5,648 nt of DNA from an uncultured Elusimicrobia bacterium (GCA_900321055.1 ONUQ01000053.1:1-5648); one strand, 5' to 3'. Numbered from the stretch's first letter, positions 1 through 5,648 are shown. Translations and numbers: made by a program. Notes: generated by a model from the letters alone, not told the origin.

Positions 1-12
1 TAGAGGATTGAT

Positions 13-288
13 ATGGTAACAGTTTGTATGATATTTTTTTCCGTATTTTTGGCAGAACTTGGAGATAAAACTCAAATAACAACATTATTGTTTGCTACAA
101 ACTCTAAAGTTTCTCCGATATCCGTATTTTTGGCATCTGCGGGAGCATTGGTATTGTCTTCCTTTATAGCAGTTTTGGCAGGAACATTAGCAAAAACATA
201 TTTGCAACAAATTCCGTTGAAACTAATTAGCGGTATTTGTTTTATTTTAATAGGTGTATGGACTATTTATAATTATTATAAGGGGTAG
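13..288 (+). CDS. Half-size UPF0016/GDT1-family (TMEM165-like) cation transporter
   Basis: Small inner-membrane protein of 91 aa with the signature E-x-G-D-K-T at residues 15-20 (ELGDKT), lying in the first of about three hydrophobic helices (about 4-31, 35-60 and 66-87). Family knowledge: UPF0016 proteins (yeast Gdt1, human TMEM165, bacterial Mn2+ exporters such as MneA and Mnx) move Mn2+ or Ca2+ across membranes and usually carry two copies of this motif. Single-motif proteins of about 90 aa are thought to work as homodimers or as products of paired genes. Here the short form is complete: an in-frame TAG lies at 1-3, AGAGG (2-6) is spaced 6 nt from this ATG, and the frame ends in a proper stop. 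Met6 is a less likely alternative start. A partner half-gene could lie just left of the window. Manganese as the substrate is inferred from relatives. The next gene begins 9 bp downstream, so the two are probably co-transcribed. Confidence 0.88.
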   Translation: MVTVCMIFFSVFLAELGDKTQITTLLFATNSKVSPISVFLASAGALVLSSFIAVLAGTLAKTYLQQIPLKLISGICFILIGVWTIYNYYKG

Positions 289-297
289 AGATTAATT

Positions 298-543
298 ATG
301 AAAAAAATTATAAGTTTATTGATGATTATTACTTTTTTTACGGGGCTTGTGTATGCAGAAAAGATAATAATGAAGGACGGAAAAGAGTATGTAGGAAACA
401 TTCATCACCAGGATGATAATGTTATTTTTGTTGTTCAAAAAGAAGAACTTATAAAATTAAATAGAGCAGATGTTAAAGAAATTGTGGTTGTACAAGATAA
501 AGACGGTAAAAACAAAAAAAAAAAGGGATTCTTTAGCAGATAA
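298..543 (+). CDS. Secreted small beta-domain protein; probable N-terminal part of a frameshifted barrel gene
   Basis: An 81-aa frame starting with a clear Sec signal peptide: MKK, a hydrophobic core from about residue 4 to 17, and a likely cut after VYA (residue 20). It is followed by a compact beta-rich segment (about 21-66) with the pattern I-I-x-K-D-G-x-x-x-x-G-x-I then D-D-N-V-I-F, resembling the small Sm/SH3-like fold seen at the N-terminus of many exported bacterial proteins. I cannot name a family. The tail is lysine-rich (DKDGKNKKKK) and ends in GFFSR just after a run of 11 A, which looks like out-of-frame read-through rather than a designed end. The downstream barrel frame lacks a signal peptide, and this frame supplies exactly that, so I read 298-1072 as one gene broken at the A run. 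Alternatively, the 81-aa product is a free periplasmic protein. A possible ribosome-binding site (AGGGG at 281-285 or TAGAG at 286-290) overlaps the end of the previous gene. Confidence 0.72.
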   Translation: MKKIISLLMIITFFTGLVYAEKIIMKDGKEYVGNIHHQDDNVIFVVQKEELIKLNRADVKEIVVVQDKDGKNKKKKGFFSR

Positions 544-1072
544 TTTAAAAAATAATACCGTAGAAACTAAAAATACGGAATTTATTTTACAACTCGGATA
601 CGACTTTCAATCCAGATATTTGCATAAAGGTGAAGATGAAAAATCCGTTTCACCAAAAGGTATAACTTTTAGTGCGAAATACTATTATTATTTTATAGAT
701 GAACTCGGTATAGGTATAGGTGCGAATTTACAATCTTCAAGAGAATTAGACACTCTTCCCGGGAGAGTTTATTTTGTTCCCGCTTATTTGTCGTTAAAAT
801 TAAGATCAATACCGACGGAACCGTATAAATACGGTTATGTTTGTGCAAATGTAGGTTACAATTTATTTTTTCCGAATTCCAAGTATACCGCTCATATAGA
901 CAACGAAAAGGGCGGTTTGTTTTATTCAATAGGTTTGGGGTTTGTATATAAACATATACTTATGGAACTGGCCGTATCAATACACAATGCAAAAGCAAAT
1001 TTAAAAACAACAAATTATGATATTGATATAGAATATAAAACTTATACATTATCTATGGGATATGTGTTTTGA
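470..1072 (+). CDS. Outer-membrane beta-barrel, probable C-terminal part of the frameshifted gene starting at 298
   Basis: This frame is open for 200 codons, but its real content starts near codon 19 (position 524), after the A run. From there it shows a low-complexity linker and then eight amphipathic strands, roughly at residues 37-48, 63-77, 79-89, 99-113, 119-134, 148-161, 163-177 and 188-200. Strands alternate aromatic or aliphatic residues with small ones and end in G-Y-V-F; a C-terminal Phe is the usual signal for BAM-mediated outer-membrane insertion. Eight strands in about 165 aa match the OmpA/OmpX-like small-barrel size. The only ATG start (470) lies inside the other frame, has a poor ribosome-binding site and gives a charged N-terminus (MLKKLWLYKIKTVKTKKK) that is not a signal peptide, so independent translation would leave the barrel in the cytoplasm. 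Joined at the A run with one A fewer, the protein is 257 aa: signal peptide, small beta domain, Lys-rich linker, barrel. Its ligand or function is unknown. Confidence 0.7.
   Translation: MLKKLWLYKIKTVKTKKKRDSLADNLKNNTVETKNTEFILQLGYDFQSRYLHKGEDEKSVSPKGITFSAKYYYYFIDELGIGIGANLQSSRELDTLPGRVYFVPAYLSLKLRSIPTEPYKYGYVCANVGYNLFFPNSKYTAHIDNEKGGLFYSIGLGFVYKHILMELAVSIHNAKANLKTTNYDIDIEYKTYTLSMGYVF
514..527 (+). other. A11-GGG homopolymer at the frame junction (probable slippage or frameshift site)
   Basis: Eleven consecutive A residues (514-524) followed by GGG. The signal-peptide frame reads AAC AAA AAA AAA AAG GGA and stops at 541-543. The barrel frame reads AGG GAT TCT from 524. Switching between them needs a net loss of one nucleotide or a gain of two in the message. 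RNA polymerase is known to slip on A runs of about 9 or longer, and A-tract frameshifts rescued this way have been described in AT-rich insect endosymbionts. DNA-level length change (phase variation) and a sequencing or assembly error at the homopolymer are the alternatives. Confidence 0.6.
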
Positions 1073-1092
1073 TAGTCCGGTTATAATTCATA

Positions 1093-1114
1093 TTTAAACA
1101 TTTGTAAGTTTAAA
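1093..1114. repeat. Weak inverted repeat in the gap between convergent genes
   Basis: The arms TTTAAAC (1093-1099) and GTTTAAA (1108-1114) are perfect reverse complements with an 8-nt loop. The repeat sits in the 69-bp gap between the barrel gene and rsmI, where a bidirectional terminator would be expected. However, the stem has a single G-C pair and no T run follows on either strand, so a terminator role is doubtful. Nothing else recognisable lies in this gap. Confidence 0.3.
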
Positions 1115-1141
1115 CCGTTCATTAAGTTGCAAAGATGTGTT

Positions 1142-1816
1142 TTATTGTTGTATAAGAACAATAAATTCTCCTAAAATTTCTCTGTTTTGTAAGTTGTTTA
1201 GTACTTCTGAAATAGAACCTCTGATAAATTCTTCAAATTTTTTTGTAAGTTCTCTGGCTAAAACAATATTGGTTTCTTCACCAAACACTTCTTTACATAC
1301 TTCTAATGTTTTTAAAATTCTGTGTGGAGATTCATAAAAAATTATAGTTTTTTCTATAAGTTTTGCCTGCTCTAATTCTTTTTTCATTTTTCCGGTCTTT
1401 TTTCTCAGGAATCCTAAAAATATAAAAGAGTCGGTCGTAAGTCCGGAACCGACAACCGCTGTTATTAAAGCACAAGCTCCGGGTAAAGGTACAACGGTTA
1501 TATTCTTATCCAAAGCCTCTTTTATAAGATAATATCCGGGATCGGAAATGGCAGGTGTCCCGCAATCGGAAACCAGTGCAATATTTTTTCCCTGTTCTAA
1601 CATAGATATGATTTGCGGAATTCTTTTTAGTTGATTTTGTGTGTAAAAACTTACTAACGGTTTTGATATTTTAAGATGAGAAAGTAATTTTATTGTCTGT
1701 CTTGTATCCTCGCAAACAACAGTATCAACTTTTTGCAAAACATTTATTGCTCTTAAAGTTATATCTTCTAAATTTCCTATTGGTGTTGGAACTACAAATA
1801 ATATAGATTTTTCCAT
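1142..1816 (-). CDS. rsmI: 16S rRNA (cytidine(1402)-2'-O)-methyltransferase RsmI
   Basis: Uses S-adenosylmethionine to 2'-O-methylate C1402 in the decoding centre of 16S rRNA, acting with RsmH on the same nucleotide. The 224-aa protein has the tetrapyrrole-methylase-fold signatures of RsmI in order: PTPIGNLEDITLRA near the N-terminus, C-E-D-T-R, S-D-C-G-T-P-A-I-S-D-P-G, P-G-A-C-A, Y-E-S-P-H-R, A-R-E-L-T-K-K-F-E-E and a closing G-E-F-I-V-L-I. It is shorter than the roughly 286-aa E. coli enzyme because the C-terminal helix-turn-helix extension is absent; the catalytic fold looks whole. The segment FYTQNQLKRIP differs from the Y-H-E-H-N-E type sequence more usual there, and Cys replaces the common Ala in S-D-A-G-T-P. 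The ATG is 6 bp after the HD-GYP stop codon with no clear Shine-Dalgarno sequence, so translation probably depends on coupling to the gene before it. It is the last gene of the - strand unit. Confidence 0.95.
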   Translation of the reverse strand: MEKSILFVVPTPIGNLEDITLRAINVLQKVDTVVCEDTRQTIKLLSHLKISKPLVSFYTQNQLKRIPQIISMLEQGKNIALVSDCGTPAISDPGYYLIKEALDKNITVVPLPGACALITAVVGSGLTTDSFIFLGFLRKKTGKMKKELEQAKLIEKTIIFYESPHRILKTLEVCKEVFGEETNIVLARELTKKFEEFIRGSISEVLNNLQNREILGEFIVLIQQ

Positions 1817-1822
1817 AATATA

Positions 1823-3067
1823 TCAGTTTATGTTTTTTTCTTTTTCCAGAATATCAATAAATATGTTTACTACTTTCGGATCAAATTGTATTTCCGCACC
1901 TTTTTTTAATTCGGAAACTGCCTTTTCTTGAGACATAGCCTTTCTGTACGGTCTGTCCGAGGTCATTGCATCATAAGAATCAATTACGGAAATAATTCTT
2001 GCTCCTAACGGAATTTCTTCTTTCTCCAATCCTTCGGGATAACCTTTACCGTTATACCATTCCTGATGATATAAAACCATAGGTGCAACAGATTTTAAAA
2101 ACTGAACAGGTTCTAAAATATTGTACCCTATTACTGAATGTTTTTTTATTGCTTCCGTTTCTTCAACGGTTAAATGTTCTTTTTTTAATAATATATTGTC
2201 GCTAATACCTATTTTACCTATATCGTGCATAAGAGCGGCAAATTCAATGTTCTTTATTATGGATGAAGGTAAATTCATTCTAAGTGCAATTTTTTTTGCA
2301 TATTTCCTTGTTCTGTCGGCATGGTCATAAGTATAAGCATCTTTTGCATCTATTGCTCTTGCCAGAGCTTGAATCATTTCAAAATAAAAAGATTGCAAAT
2401 TGTTAAACAATTCAATATTATCAAACTTCATTGCAAATTGATCGGCTAAGAGCATAATTAATTTTAAATCTTTATCTTTAAACCGTTGTCTGTTTTTTGA
2501 AGATGTTATATTTAATACTCCGATAACTTTATTTTTCACTTTTAGGGGAATAGATATAAAAGATTTGGAATTATATCTTTTAGATGTATCCGTTCTTGAA
2601 AATCTGGTATCGTTTTCTATATCTTCAACAAATATATATTTGCCGGTTTTCGCAACTTGCCCGGCAATACCTTCACCCGGTTTAATTTGTATATCTTTTT
2701 TTATTTGTTCCGGTAACCCTTTTGTTGTAACCATATATAATTTATTTTCCGAATTAAGCAGTAACAACGAAGCTCTGTCCGAATGTAATATGGAACAAGC
2801 GGTTTCAACACAAATGTTTGCTAATTCTTCTTTTTCCGATACTCCCGTAACTGCTATTCCGAAATTGTGAATACCGGATAAAACTAATATCAATCTGTCA
2901 ATATTTATTGTATTTATTTGTAATTTTTTTTCGGCAATATTTAGTTTATACTTTAATTTGTTTATTTTATAGATAAATCTTTTTTTTTGTAAAAAAATAT
3001 ATAACATTAAACATAAAACCACCAAAAATAATAGTGATATTAAAATATTTGTTGTTGTAAAAAGCAT
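1823..3067 (-). CDS. Membrane-anchored GAF/HD-GYP cyclic-di-GMP phosphodiesterase
   Basis: Predicted inner-membrane signalling protein of 414 aa that would hydrolyse cyclic-di-GMP. Order: one transmembrane helix (about 7-26), a charged, probably coiled-coil linker (about 28-60), a GAF sensor domain (about 75-218, with G-E-G-I-A-G-Q-V at 131-138 and S-I-P-L-K-V near 172), then an HD-GYP domain (about 225-410). Metal-binding residues are visible: H249, the HD pair H281-D282 in HDIGKIGI, H310, H334 and D363 in the stretch I-D-S-Y-D-A-M-T-S-D-R-P-Y-R. The GYP motif is G342-P344. In the usual H-H-E triplet the second His is Gln (HQE, 334-336). I chose the ATG at 3065-3067, one nucleotide after the branching-enzyme stop (TAA-A-ATG), with AAGAAG 4 nt upstream. 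The longer frame to 3097 needs a TTG start and overlaps the neighbour by 29 bp. Coupling to the GH57 gene is likely. No GGDEF domain is in the window, and the GAF ligand is unknown. Confidence 0.92.
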   Translation of the reverse strand: MLFTTTNILISLLFLVVLCLMLYIFLQKKRFIYKINKLKYKLNIAEKKLQINTINIDRLILVLSGIHNFGIAVTGVSEKEELANICVETACSILHSDRASLLLLNSENKLYMVTTKGLPEQIKKDIQIKPGEGIAGQVAKTGKYIFVEDIENDTRFSRTDTSKRYNSKSFISIPLKVKNKVIGVLNITSSKNRQRFKDKDLKLIMLLADQFAMKFDNIELFNNLQSFYFEMIQALARAIDAKDAYTYDHADRTRKYAKKIALRMNLPSSIIKNIEFAALMHDIGKIGISDNILLKKEHLTVEETEAIKKHSVIGYNILEPVQFLKSVAPMVLYHQEWYNGKGYPEGLEKEEIPLGARIISVIDSYDAMTSDRPYRKAMSQEKAVSELKKGAEIQFDPKVVNIFIDILEKEKNIN

Positions 3068-3068
3068 T

Positions 3069-4658
3069 TTACTTCTTGGTATAGACTTTATAATCAATAT
3101 TAGGGAAAATATTATTTATGTATTCTAAATTAGAAAGAAATCCTTCGTCAATGGAATTGCCTTTTATTTGATTATAAAGAGTGGTAAAATTATATATATG
3201 TTCTTTCGTTCTTTTTTCGGCATATTCAACCATGGTTCCGGTTGTCATTATAAAAGCCCAATCTGAAGATTGTGCCAACAATAATTCTCTTGCAGCTTGA
3301 TTTAATGCTCTTAATAAAAGTCCGTAAGCATTTTGATTGTTTGTAGCAATTTCTATCATTCTGTCTGCTGCCATGTGCAAATGTTTATATATCCAATCGT
3401 TTTTAGGGTTCAACCATACTTCATAATACCCTTTATCTCCCCAAGATGAAGGTGCCGGTTGACATACCTGATTAACCGGAAATTTGTCTAAGTATTGTAT
3501 GGGAGTAATAGGACTAAACGAAGCATTTGATTCCTGTATGTTTCTGAAAATATAATTTATGAAATTCGGACCTTCAAACCACCAATGACCGAACAATTCT
3601 GCATCATACATTGAAACAACTATCGGTTCTTTGTGCATAATGTTTTGTAAATGTTCAATTTGTTTAGTTCTGTTAAAAACAAAATTTTGTGCATGCATCT
3701 TTGCTTTGTTGTCTGCCCATTGCGGATTATAAGGCTGTTTATCACTTAAAGGAACTTTACCTGTTATTCTGCAATATTTTACCCCTATGTTTCTTCTTAC
3801 TCCGTCTGAATGTAAATAAGGTCTTATATAATCGTAATCCAAATCATAAGCCAAATCCCTATAAAACTCTCTGTAATCAACATCTCCCGGATAACCGCTT
3901 TCCGCACTCCAAACCTGTTGTGCCGTTTCCGTATCTCTGCTGAATACTGCTACCCCGTTATGACAATATATAGGGGCAAAAACTCCGTATTTCGGTCTTG
4001 GAATTGCATACATTATTCCATGATTTTCTAAAAAGAAAAATCTTATATCTTCTTCTTTTAAAAACTTTTCTATTCCGTAAGTATATGCACATTCTGCAAG
4101 CCATATTCCTCTTGGCTTTCTTCCAAAATGTTTCTCATAATCTTTAACTGCAATTTTTATTTGGGCTTGTTGTGCAATTTCGTTGTTCATCAAAGGTAAA
4201 AAAACATGTGTTGCACAGCAGGTAATAATTTCTATTTTGCCCGCATCTTGAAGATTTTTAAAACCGGTTAATATATTTCCGTGATATTTTTCCCACATTG
4301 TTCTGCAGGCCTTAAATTTTTCTTCATACATTAAAGCTACGGGATGAAATTGAGGTAAATTAATTGTTCTTAAAACTTCTTTTTCCGATAATTCTATAAG
4401 TTTGTTTAATTTTGCATAATATCTGGATTGTAACAGAGGATCTGCAAGCATATTGGCAAGAGACGGTGTAATAGTCATTGTTACGGCAAAATTTATATTA
4501 TCTCTGACAAAATTTTCAAATACGGATAAAAGCGGTATATAAGTTTCTGTTATTGCCTCGTATAACCAATCCTCTTCCAAAAAGTCAGGAAAGTCCGGAT
4601 GGCGAACAAACGGCAAATGTGCATGTAATTGAAGACACCAGTAACCTTTATTATGCAT
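3069..4658 (-). CDS. GH57 1,4-alpha-glucan branching enzyme (DUF1957 type)
   Basis: Makes alpha-1,6 branches in glycogen-like alpha-glucan by cutting and transferring alpha-1,4 chains in the cytoplasm. The 529-aa length matches the GH57 branching enzymes of Thermus thermophilus (TTHA1902) and Thermococcus. Conserved GH57 regions in order: L-H-A-H-L-P-F-V (11-18), G-I-W-L-A-E-C-A-Y (184-192) with the probable nucleophile E189, the stretch A-V-F-S-R-D-T-E-T-A-Q-Q-V-W (237-250) followed by G-Y-P-G-D, typical of branching enzymes rather than amylases, and Y-D-A-E-L-F-G-H-W-W (351-360) with the probable acid/base D352. P-S-S-W-G-D (403-408) and S-S-D-W-A-F-I-M (464-471) mark the C-terminal DUF1957 helical region. 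The frame is intact. AGGG (4666-4669 on the + strand, read as its complement) is 7 nt from the ATG. It follows the DUF4912 gene by 22 bp. It is not related to the GH13 enzyme GlgB, so I give no symbol. Branching activity is inferred from motifs; a purely hydrolytic GH57 enzyme is a less likely alternative. Confidence 0.94.
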   Translation of the reverse strand: MHNKGYWCLQLHAHLPFVRHPDFPDFLEEDWLYEAITETYIPLLSVFENFVRDNINFAVTMTITPSLANMLADPLLQSRYYAKLNKLIELSEKEVLRTINLPQFHPVALMYEEKFKACRTMWEKYHGNILTGFKNLQDAGKIEIITCCATHVFLPLMNNEIAQQAQIKIAVKDYEKHFGRKPRGIWLAECAYTYGIEKFLKEEDIRFFFLENHGIMYAIPRPKYGVFAPIYCHNGVAVFSRDTETAQQVWSAESGYPGDVDYREFYRDLAYDLDYDYIRPYLHSDGVRRNIGVKYCRITGKVPLSDKQPYNPQWADNKAKMHAQNFVFNRTKQIEHLQNIMHKEPIVVSMYDAELFGHWWFEGPNFINYIFRNIQESNASFSPITPIQYLDKFPVNQVCQPAPSSWGDKGYYEVWLNPKNDWIYKHLHMAADRMIEIATNNQNAYGLLLRALNQAARELLLAQSSDWAFIMTTGTMVEYAEKRTKEHIYNFTTLYNQIKGNSIDEGFLSNLEYINNIFPNIDYKVYTKK

Positions 4659-4680
4659 TAATATACCCTATCCAAAAATA

Positions 4681-5583
4681 CTATTTTGTTTTTTTACCAA
4701 TTTCAAAAGTTATGGATTTTTTCATCGTTCCGTCACCGGAAACAGCCTCTATTGTATAATTATCTTCCCCGTTAGGTAAATAAAATCTGACTGAAAAAGA
4801 ACCGTCGGCAGACAATTTTATGGGATACCCTTTTAATGTTAAAGTTGCATCCGGTTCCGTAGCACCGTTTATAATAATTTCAGTATCTGCTCTTAACCAA
4901 AAATTTTTATCTTTTTTGGAAGATTGTTGCTCTTCTTTGTTTTGAGCAAAAAACGGTACGGATGATGACGAACTTGAAGAAATATTAGAATGTGAACTCG
5001 GTAATGATATTGATACAATTTCTTTCCATCTTTCTCTCATAAGTCTGGCTATATCAAAAGAACTCATACCTATTTGATTTACACCTGAAATTTGTAATAA
5101 TTTTTCAAACTCTACTTGCAATAAAGCCCATTGTTCATCGGTAATATTAGATACACCGTATCTTGGCATACTAACCTTGTTGGATCTTGCCAACAGTATA
5201 AGTTTACCGTCTTTTGTTAAATAACCTAAATCTGCACACCAACTCTTGTTAAATTCGCCTACATTGATATACCAACTGTTTGAGTTCGGTGTAACAAAAA
5301 CATCAAAATATCTGTTAGCATTATTTCCGTCAAAGTTTATATCGGTTGTATCGTAAACTCTAATAATTAATTGTGAATCAACAAAAACCGATTCACCGTA
5401 TTTATTCTTTAGATTATCAAAATATTGCTTTGAAACTGACCAATATGCAAAAATACATATAGGATCTCTGGGTAAAATTGTTATCTTAGTGTCCCCGTAA
5501 TCTGCAGGTAACCCCGATTTGTTTACCGATTTTTCTTCTTTACCGATTTTTGAACTTAAATTATCTGATGTAAATTCAGTCAT
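4681..5583 (-). CDS. DUF4912 domain protein with C-terminal Ig-like beta domain
   Basis: 300 aa, no signal peptide, so probably cytoplasmic. Residues about 25-165 match the DUF4912 pattern: L-P-A-D-Y-G-D-T-K-I, L-P-R-D-P, then a Y-W-S-V-S core (47-51), followed by beta-rich sequence including W-Y-I-N-V-G (104-109). A helical stretch (about 150-190) leads to a Ser-rich linker with seven Ser in a row (202-208). The C-terminus (about 228-297) is a predicted beta-sandwich with A-T-E-P-D-A-T-L-T-L and L-S-A-D-G-S-F-S-V, resembling the Ig-like modules next to carbohydrate-active domains. The biochemical role of DUF4912 is not known to me. Its placement directly before a GH57 branching enzyme suggests a role in alpha-glucan handling, perhaps binding or scaffolding. 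The start is well supported: AAGAAGG (complement of 5591-5597) sits 7 nt before the ATG. It is the first gene of the - strand unit. Confidence 0.88.
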   Translation of the reverse strand: MTEFTSDNLSSKIGKEEKSVNKSGLPADYGDTKITILPRDPICIFAYWSVSKQYFDNLKNKYGESVFVDSQLIIRVYDTTDINFDGNNANRYFDVFVTPNSNSWYINVGEFNKSWCADLGYLTKDGKLILLARSNKVSMPRYGVSNITDEQWALLQVEFEKLLQISGVNQIGMSSFDIARLMRERWKEIVSISLPSSHSNISSSSSSSVPFFAQNKEEQQSSKKDKNFWLRADTEIIINGATEPDATLTLKGYPIKLSADGSFSVRFYLPNGEDNYTIEAVSGDGTMKKSITFEIGKKTK

Positions 5584-5590
5584 GACAATA

Positions 5591-5597
5591 CCTTCTT
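5591..5597 (-). promoter_or_regulatory. Strong Shine-Dalgarno site of the DUF4912 gene
   Basis: On the - strand this reads AAGAAGG, 7 nt before the ATG. It is the best ribosome-binding site in the operon, consistent with this being the first cistron; the later genes have weaker or no such sites. Confidence 0.7.
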
Positions 5598-5602
5598 ATT
5601 TT

Positions 5603-5636
5603 TATTTATGATAGTAACAACACTATTTTATAAATA
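5603..5636. promoter_or_regulatory. Imperfect palindrome in the operon leader (possible operator)
   Basis: The arm at 5603-5615 (TATTTATGATAGT) pairs with the arm at 5622-5636 (ACTATTTTATAAATA) over a 6-nt centre: 12 base pairs in two blocks of 5 and 7, separated by an unequal bulge (1 versus 3 nt). It lies 20-53 bp upstream of the first start codon of the - strand operon, where an operator or leader hairpin would sit. No T run follows, so it is not an evident terminator. The sequence is very AT-rich and such matches can occur by chance. I could not place confident -35/-10 boxes. Confidence 0.3.
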
Positions 5637-5648
5637 ACTAACGAAATA

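Noticed and set aside
470..523. Independent start of the barrel protein at the ATG at 470.
   Set aside because: Poor ribosome-binding site, position inside another coding frame, and a charged N-terminus without a signal peptide; an outer-membrane barrel would not be exported from it.
519..536. Canonical -1 frameshift heptamer A-AAA-AAG, in frame at the end of the A run.
   Set aside because: A -1 shift leads to GGG ATT CTT TAG and stops at 534-536. It does not reach the barrel frame, which needs +1 (or -2), so dnaX-type programmed -1 frameshifting does not explain the gene.
693..929. Open frames opposite or out of phase with the main genes (for example 693-929 -, 2121-2330 +, 2565-2870 +, 3689-3943 +, 4553-4759 +).
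   Set aside because: They lie inside strongly supported genes, show no recognisable domains and have the irregular composition of shadow frames.
1093..1114. Bidirectional intrinsic terminator between the convergent genes.
   Set aside because: The 7-bp stem has one G-C pair and there is no T run on either side; kept only as a weak inverted repeat.
2980..2988. Second long homopolymer (nine A on the coding strand) near the start of the HD-GYP gene as another slippage switch.
   Set aside because: The frame is intact through it, and the AT-rich composition makes such Lys-coding runs expected; nothing shows alternative products.

Overview
The window is AT-rich (roughly one third G+C by eye) and densely coded. 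It comes from a Gram-negative-type bacterium: one reading frame encodes an outer-membrane beta-barrel ending in an aromatic residue, and its partner frame begins with a Sec signal peptide. A DUF4912 gene beside a GH57 branching enzyme, together with an HD-GYP protein and an AT-rich composition, would fit a deep-branching, gut- or symbiosis-associated lineage such as Elusimicrobiota/Endomicrobia. That placement is a guess from gene content and composition, not something the sequence proves.

The left end (13-1072) is on the + strand. A complete half-size UPF0016/GDT1-type cation transporter (91 aa) is followed after 9 bp by a gene that appears in two frames. The first frame (298-543) gives a signal peptide, a small Sm/SH3-like beta domain and a lysine-rich tail. 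The second frame (open from 470, meaningful from about 524, to 1072) gives a complete eight-stranded beta-barrel with no export signal of its own. The two meet at a run of 11 A followed by GGG (514-527). Removing one A, or adding two, joins them into one secreted barrel protein of about 257 aa. This is the most interesting object in the window: a phase-variable switch, a polymerase-slippage-rescued gene, a recent frameshift or a homopolymer sequencing error.

The rest (1142-5583) is a tight four-gene unit on the - strand, in the order DUF4912 protein, GH57 1,4-alpha-glucan branching enzyme, membrane-anchored GAF/HD-GYP cyclic-di-GMP phosphodiesterase, and RsmI (16S rRNA C1402 2'-O-methyltransferase). 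Gaps are 22, 1 and 6 bp, so it probably forms one transcript. The first two genes form an alpha-glucan (glycogen-like) synthesis module. The HD-GYP protein starts directly at the GH57 stop codon and may tie second-messenger signalling to glucan storage, but that link is inferred only from gene order. RsmI is a housekeeping rRNA-modification gene that probably rides along. An imperfect palindrome lies in the leader upstream of the operon (5603-5636).

The two gene groups converge on a 69-bp gap (1073-1141) that has only a weak inverted repeat and no convincing terminator. I saw no tRNA, rRNA, CRISPR array, insertion sequence or attachment site.
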